In this document: positions 61,241-64,000 of the stretch, piece by piece
Numbering within the stretch: position 1 is the first letter of the stretch
Layout of the letters: each line of letters begins with the position of its first letter
Assembly (NCBI GenBank): GCA_037013685.1
Contig: CM072888.1
Coordinates: forward strand, 14,512,216-14,576,215
Length of the DNA: 64,000 nt
Source: Acridotheres tristis
Taxonomy: Eukaryota; Chordata; Aves; Passeriformes; Sturnidae
Reading direction: 5' to 3'
The notes under the pieces: generated by a model
Databases searched by the model: none
Seen by the model: only the letters and a program-made list of their open reading frames with translations
Told to the model about the DNA's origin: nothing
Translations under genes and position numbers: made by a program

Positions 61241-64000
61241 AACAGAGATATTTGCATTTTTGAGAGATTCTTCTGATTTGTTGAGCTTTAAACAGTATTA
61301 TCAAATTGTAGGTGATGCTATTTCTCTTTGGCATGACATTTCAATTAAATAATGTCTTTTGAAAATAGTGTGTCCTCACAGACCAACAGTGTCCTAACAT
61401 TAATCTGGAAAAAAATCTGCATTAAATCTTAACTGATCCTGGGTAACTAGTGAAGTATTCTTGTTATTATGCAGTGACTTTCTCCTATCTAATGGCTCAT
61501 CCTTACAAATTATGGAATACAAACTTCCATTATGTACTTGGCCTGAGCCTTAAATTTTCAGAGCTATTACATAAAGGAACAAAAAATTCAAGCAACAGAC
61601 TATGCTGTGACAAATAAGGAATTCCAAAGGAGGTTACAGGAAACTTGCTGCAGTTAACATGTTTCATACCTTCAAAATGCCATACTTTTCTGTCCACATT
61701 CTTTACCTCACACTGAAGATACCCAGGTGTGGTTCTAGTAATAGCATTGTTGCATCTGTGTTTGTTTAGCATTTTGTTTAAATATAGGTCTTCCTTTCCC
61801 TTCTGCCCTGGCATTATTTTCACCATTCACAGTGTTTTTACTTAAATTCATAATTTTGATAATTCCAACTGGACAATTCTGTTTCATTTACTTATGGCAC
61901 TTCATGTGAAACAGTTCTGCCTTCATTTCCTGTTTATTTTTAGTTGCTAATTTTCAGACTTTTTCCATTCCCTTGGGTTTTTAAAAATCCTGTTTGGTAC
62001 AAACCAGGGTGGTCCAACTGGCAGCCCAAGGAACAGTTCCATCTGGCCTGCTGCATTTGCCAAGTAGGAGCTAGAAAAATGCCTGTAAGGGCATGCACTG
62101 CCCTCACAAGCACATGTTATCTATTGCTCAGATACGTAACTGTGCTTGAAGCCCAACTGTTGTGCCATGTCCACCCAGAAAAGGAGATTTGCACTAGACA
62201 TTCCTTTCCCCCAGCACAGCCACTTGTCTAGGGGGCTAGTTGTTCTTTCAACAATCTTCAAAGAGGATGCTACAAGTGGGAGCTGCCACCTGTCCCTAAA
62301 AGAACTAGGCCACTGTCATTTTTTCTGGTTAGATTGATAAATTAATAGACAAACTGACAGGAAAACTGTGCCTAAGGCCCAGGGCAGCAGGAGCTAGTTA
62401 GAATTTTAATATCGATTTCAACAAACATGATGTTAGCAATTCATGGGTTTATTTCAGGCTTTGCATCTGACGAGTGCCCTCTGTCAAGTCACCCTGTCTG
62501 TTTTTCTTAGGCAAGATGAGCATGATGGTAATGACCAAGCACTGTGCATTGAAAGCACCCTAAGAACCAAGTATATTTTGTCAAATTGACAATATCATTT
62601 CAAAGAGTTTCATTTGGTTACTTCGCAGGTTTCTTTTTGTTGGAGAATCCTGTGCCTTCAGATGCAGATGGGTGCCTCACTTGAAATCAGTGCATCTGCC
62701 AACATGCAATTTCTCATAAGAAATTTTCTCAAAAGCTGAACTGGTCCCATGTACTCCATTATGTTGTACAATAATTGCCTTTTTGTAGCAAAATGAGCTC
62801 AACTAAGCATGAGGTCTAACCAGTGCCTCATAAAACAATTATATCACATCTTTTGATGTGTATTCCATTTCCATAAAAATATTTATAATGTTGAGCAAGA
62901 ATGGGGCAGACTGCAGCTTGGCAAAAGGCTGAAATAAGCAATCAGAAGCAACATACCCCAATGTCAAATGTGCATTTACTGTTACCATGTATTATTGTGT
63001 GGTGACAGCAGAGCTCTGTGGTTTTATAATCCTTATTCAATATACTGCAGCACATAGAGGTATCAAGAGCATATAGCAAAAAAACCCTTCCTAATATTCA
63101 ATCTGTTTTGTACTTATTCCTTTTACCATCCTGCTTTCCTTTTCAACTGTAGAGAAACACCAGATTAATGTTCATAACTTACCTCTTTCTGGTTTAGAGT
63201 TTACATCAGCACAACTGCTCTAGTCATTCTGTGCTCATTTATTTTTAAATATTTCTTCTGTTTATTGTCCTACTCTGCTCTGTAGTGTTCCCCATTATAC
63301 CAGGCATCTCCAATTTTGGTTAAAACACCCCTTATTTCTGATACAGATCATCTCCCCAGAGTGTATTTTTTTTTGGTCTTGATTAATCTTCTTTGTTTTC
63401 TGTCTCCTCTTTGCCTGTTCTTTCTTATTGTCTAACCTTTATGCTATCTATGGGTACAATGTTTTCCCCAAGTCTTTCTTTCCTTTGCCTTCTTTTCTCC
63501 TTTCATGCTCAGCTCTCTTTTGCACCCCTTCTTCCTTTGGTGTTCACCCCCTCCTCAGTTTTCTTCCCATATTCTTCAGTCTGATGGTTCCCTTCTATTT
63601 CTGCTCTGTTCACTTTACTGCACTGTCCTACACCCCTTTTGGTTTTCCTTTGCCTTCCTTAATGTTGTCTTGTATTTGGGAGATGACTGATGGTAACAGA
63701 AAAGTGAAAGACAACAGCTGAAGTAATTTAAACATATGCCAACTTCCAGAGAAAAGTTTTGTTCAGGAATAAATAACTGAATTGAAGCATCTAACAGGAA
63801 CAGCAACAAACCCAGTGATTTCTTATGGGTAACTTCATTAGTGAAACAGAATTTTTACTTGATGATTACAGTCAGCTATATTGTAGAAAGACTATGTGAT
63901 GGCATACTTAAAAGGAAATAAACTTTAATTGAGGCAAAACATAGTTATAATTGTTAAGTATATCTAGTGAATAGTTGCAGGGTTCATGTCTTAAGAGGTC

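Larger units (their letters stand above)
58151..64000. other. HHIP upstream flank, distal part
   Basis: Mostly AT-rich. It holds a T20 run, one possible CR1 remnant (61185-61240), a single-mismatch GLI-like motif (62006-62014) and a pyrimidine-rich zone at about 63380-63670. No gene was recognised up to the window end. Confidence 0.7.

Noticed and set aside
62001..62060. hAT-like terminal sequence (GTCCAACTGGCAGCCCAAGG)
   Set aside because: It resembles the 'gtccaac..gcggcccgc' ends of some hAT copies, but no partner inverted repeat or target duplication was found.

Overview
This is vertebrate, almost certainly avian, nuclear DNA. Several 3'-terminal fragments of the bird-type CR1 LINE are present, short exons lie in long AT-rich introns, and there is one sharp CpG island. 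It holds no bacterial operon, phage, CRISPR array or other compact gene system.

One gene is recognisable: the 5' half of HHIP (Hedgehog-interacting protein), on the minus strand. Five exons can be read at base resolution, with GT/AG boundaries and consistent phases. Exon 1 coding is 48821-48555, exon 2 is 41664-41469, exon 3 is 34364-34208, exon 4 is 33379-33178, and exon 5 is 68-1, cut by the window edge. Exons 1-4 join to exactly 822 nt (274 codons), and exon 5 adds 22 codons plus two bases. The product so far is a signal peptide, a basic N-terminal segment, the cysteine-rich (folate-receptor/Frizzled-like) domain, and the start of the beta-propeller that binds Hedgehog ligands. The rest of the propeller, the EGF repeats and the C-terminal tail must lie beyond position 1.

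Layout from low to high coordinate: end of exon 5 (1-68); a 33.1-kb intron 4 (69-33177) with CR1 and older LINE relics but no recognisable gene; exon 4; a short 0.8-kb intron 3; exon 3; a 7.1-kb intron 2 with one exact GLI-type 9-mer; exon 2; a 6.9-kb intron 1; exon 1 inside a CpG island (about 47.8-49.9 kb); and about 14 kb of upstream DNA (49.9-64 kb) with a few CR1 pieces and no recognisable gene. HHIP is a known Hedgehog-pathway target and feedback inhibitor, so GLI-like motifs in its introns and flank are of interest, though their number is near chance.

I found no convincing undescribed system. The most useful second-look items are a very strong G-quadruplex motif just upstream of the start codon, two near-perfect hairpins in intron 1 (one with a GLI-like motif in its loop), a possible unpaired cysteine in the first propeller blade, and an old LINE copy whose endonuclease end is still readable. 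The long GC-rich open frames of the CpG island and all other open frames look like chance.
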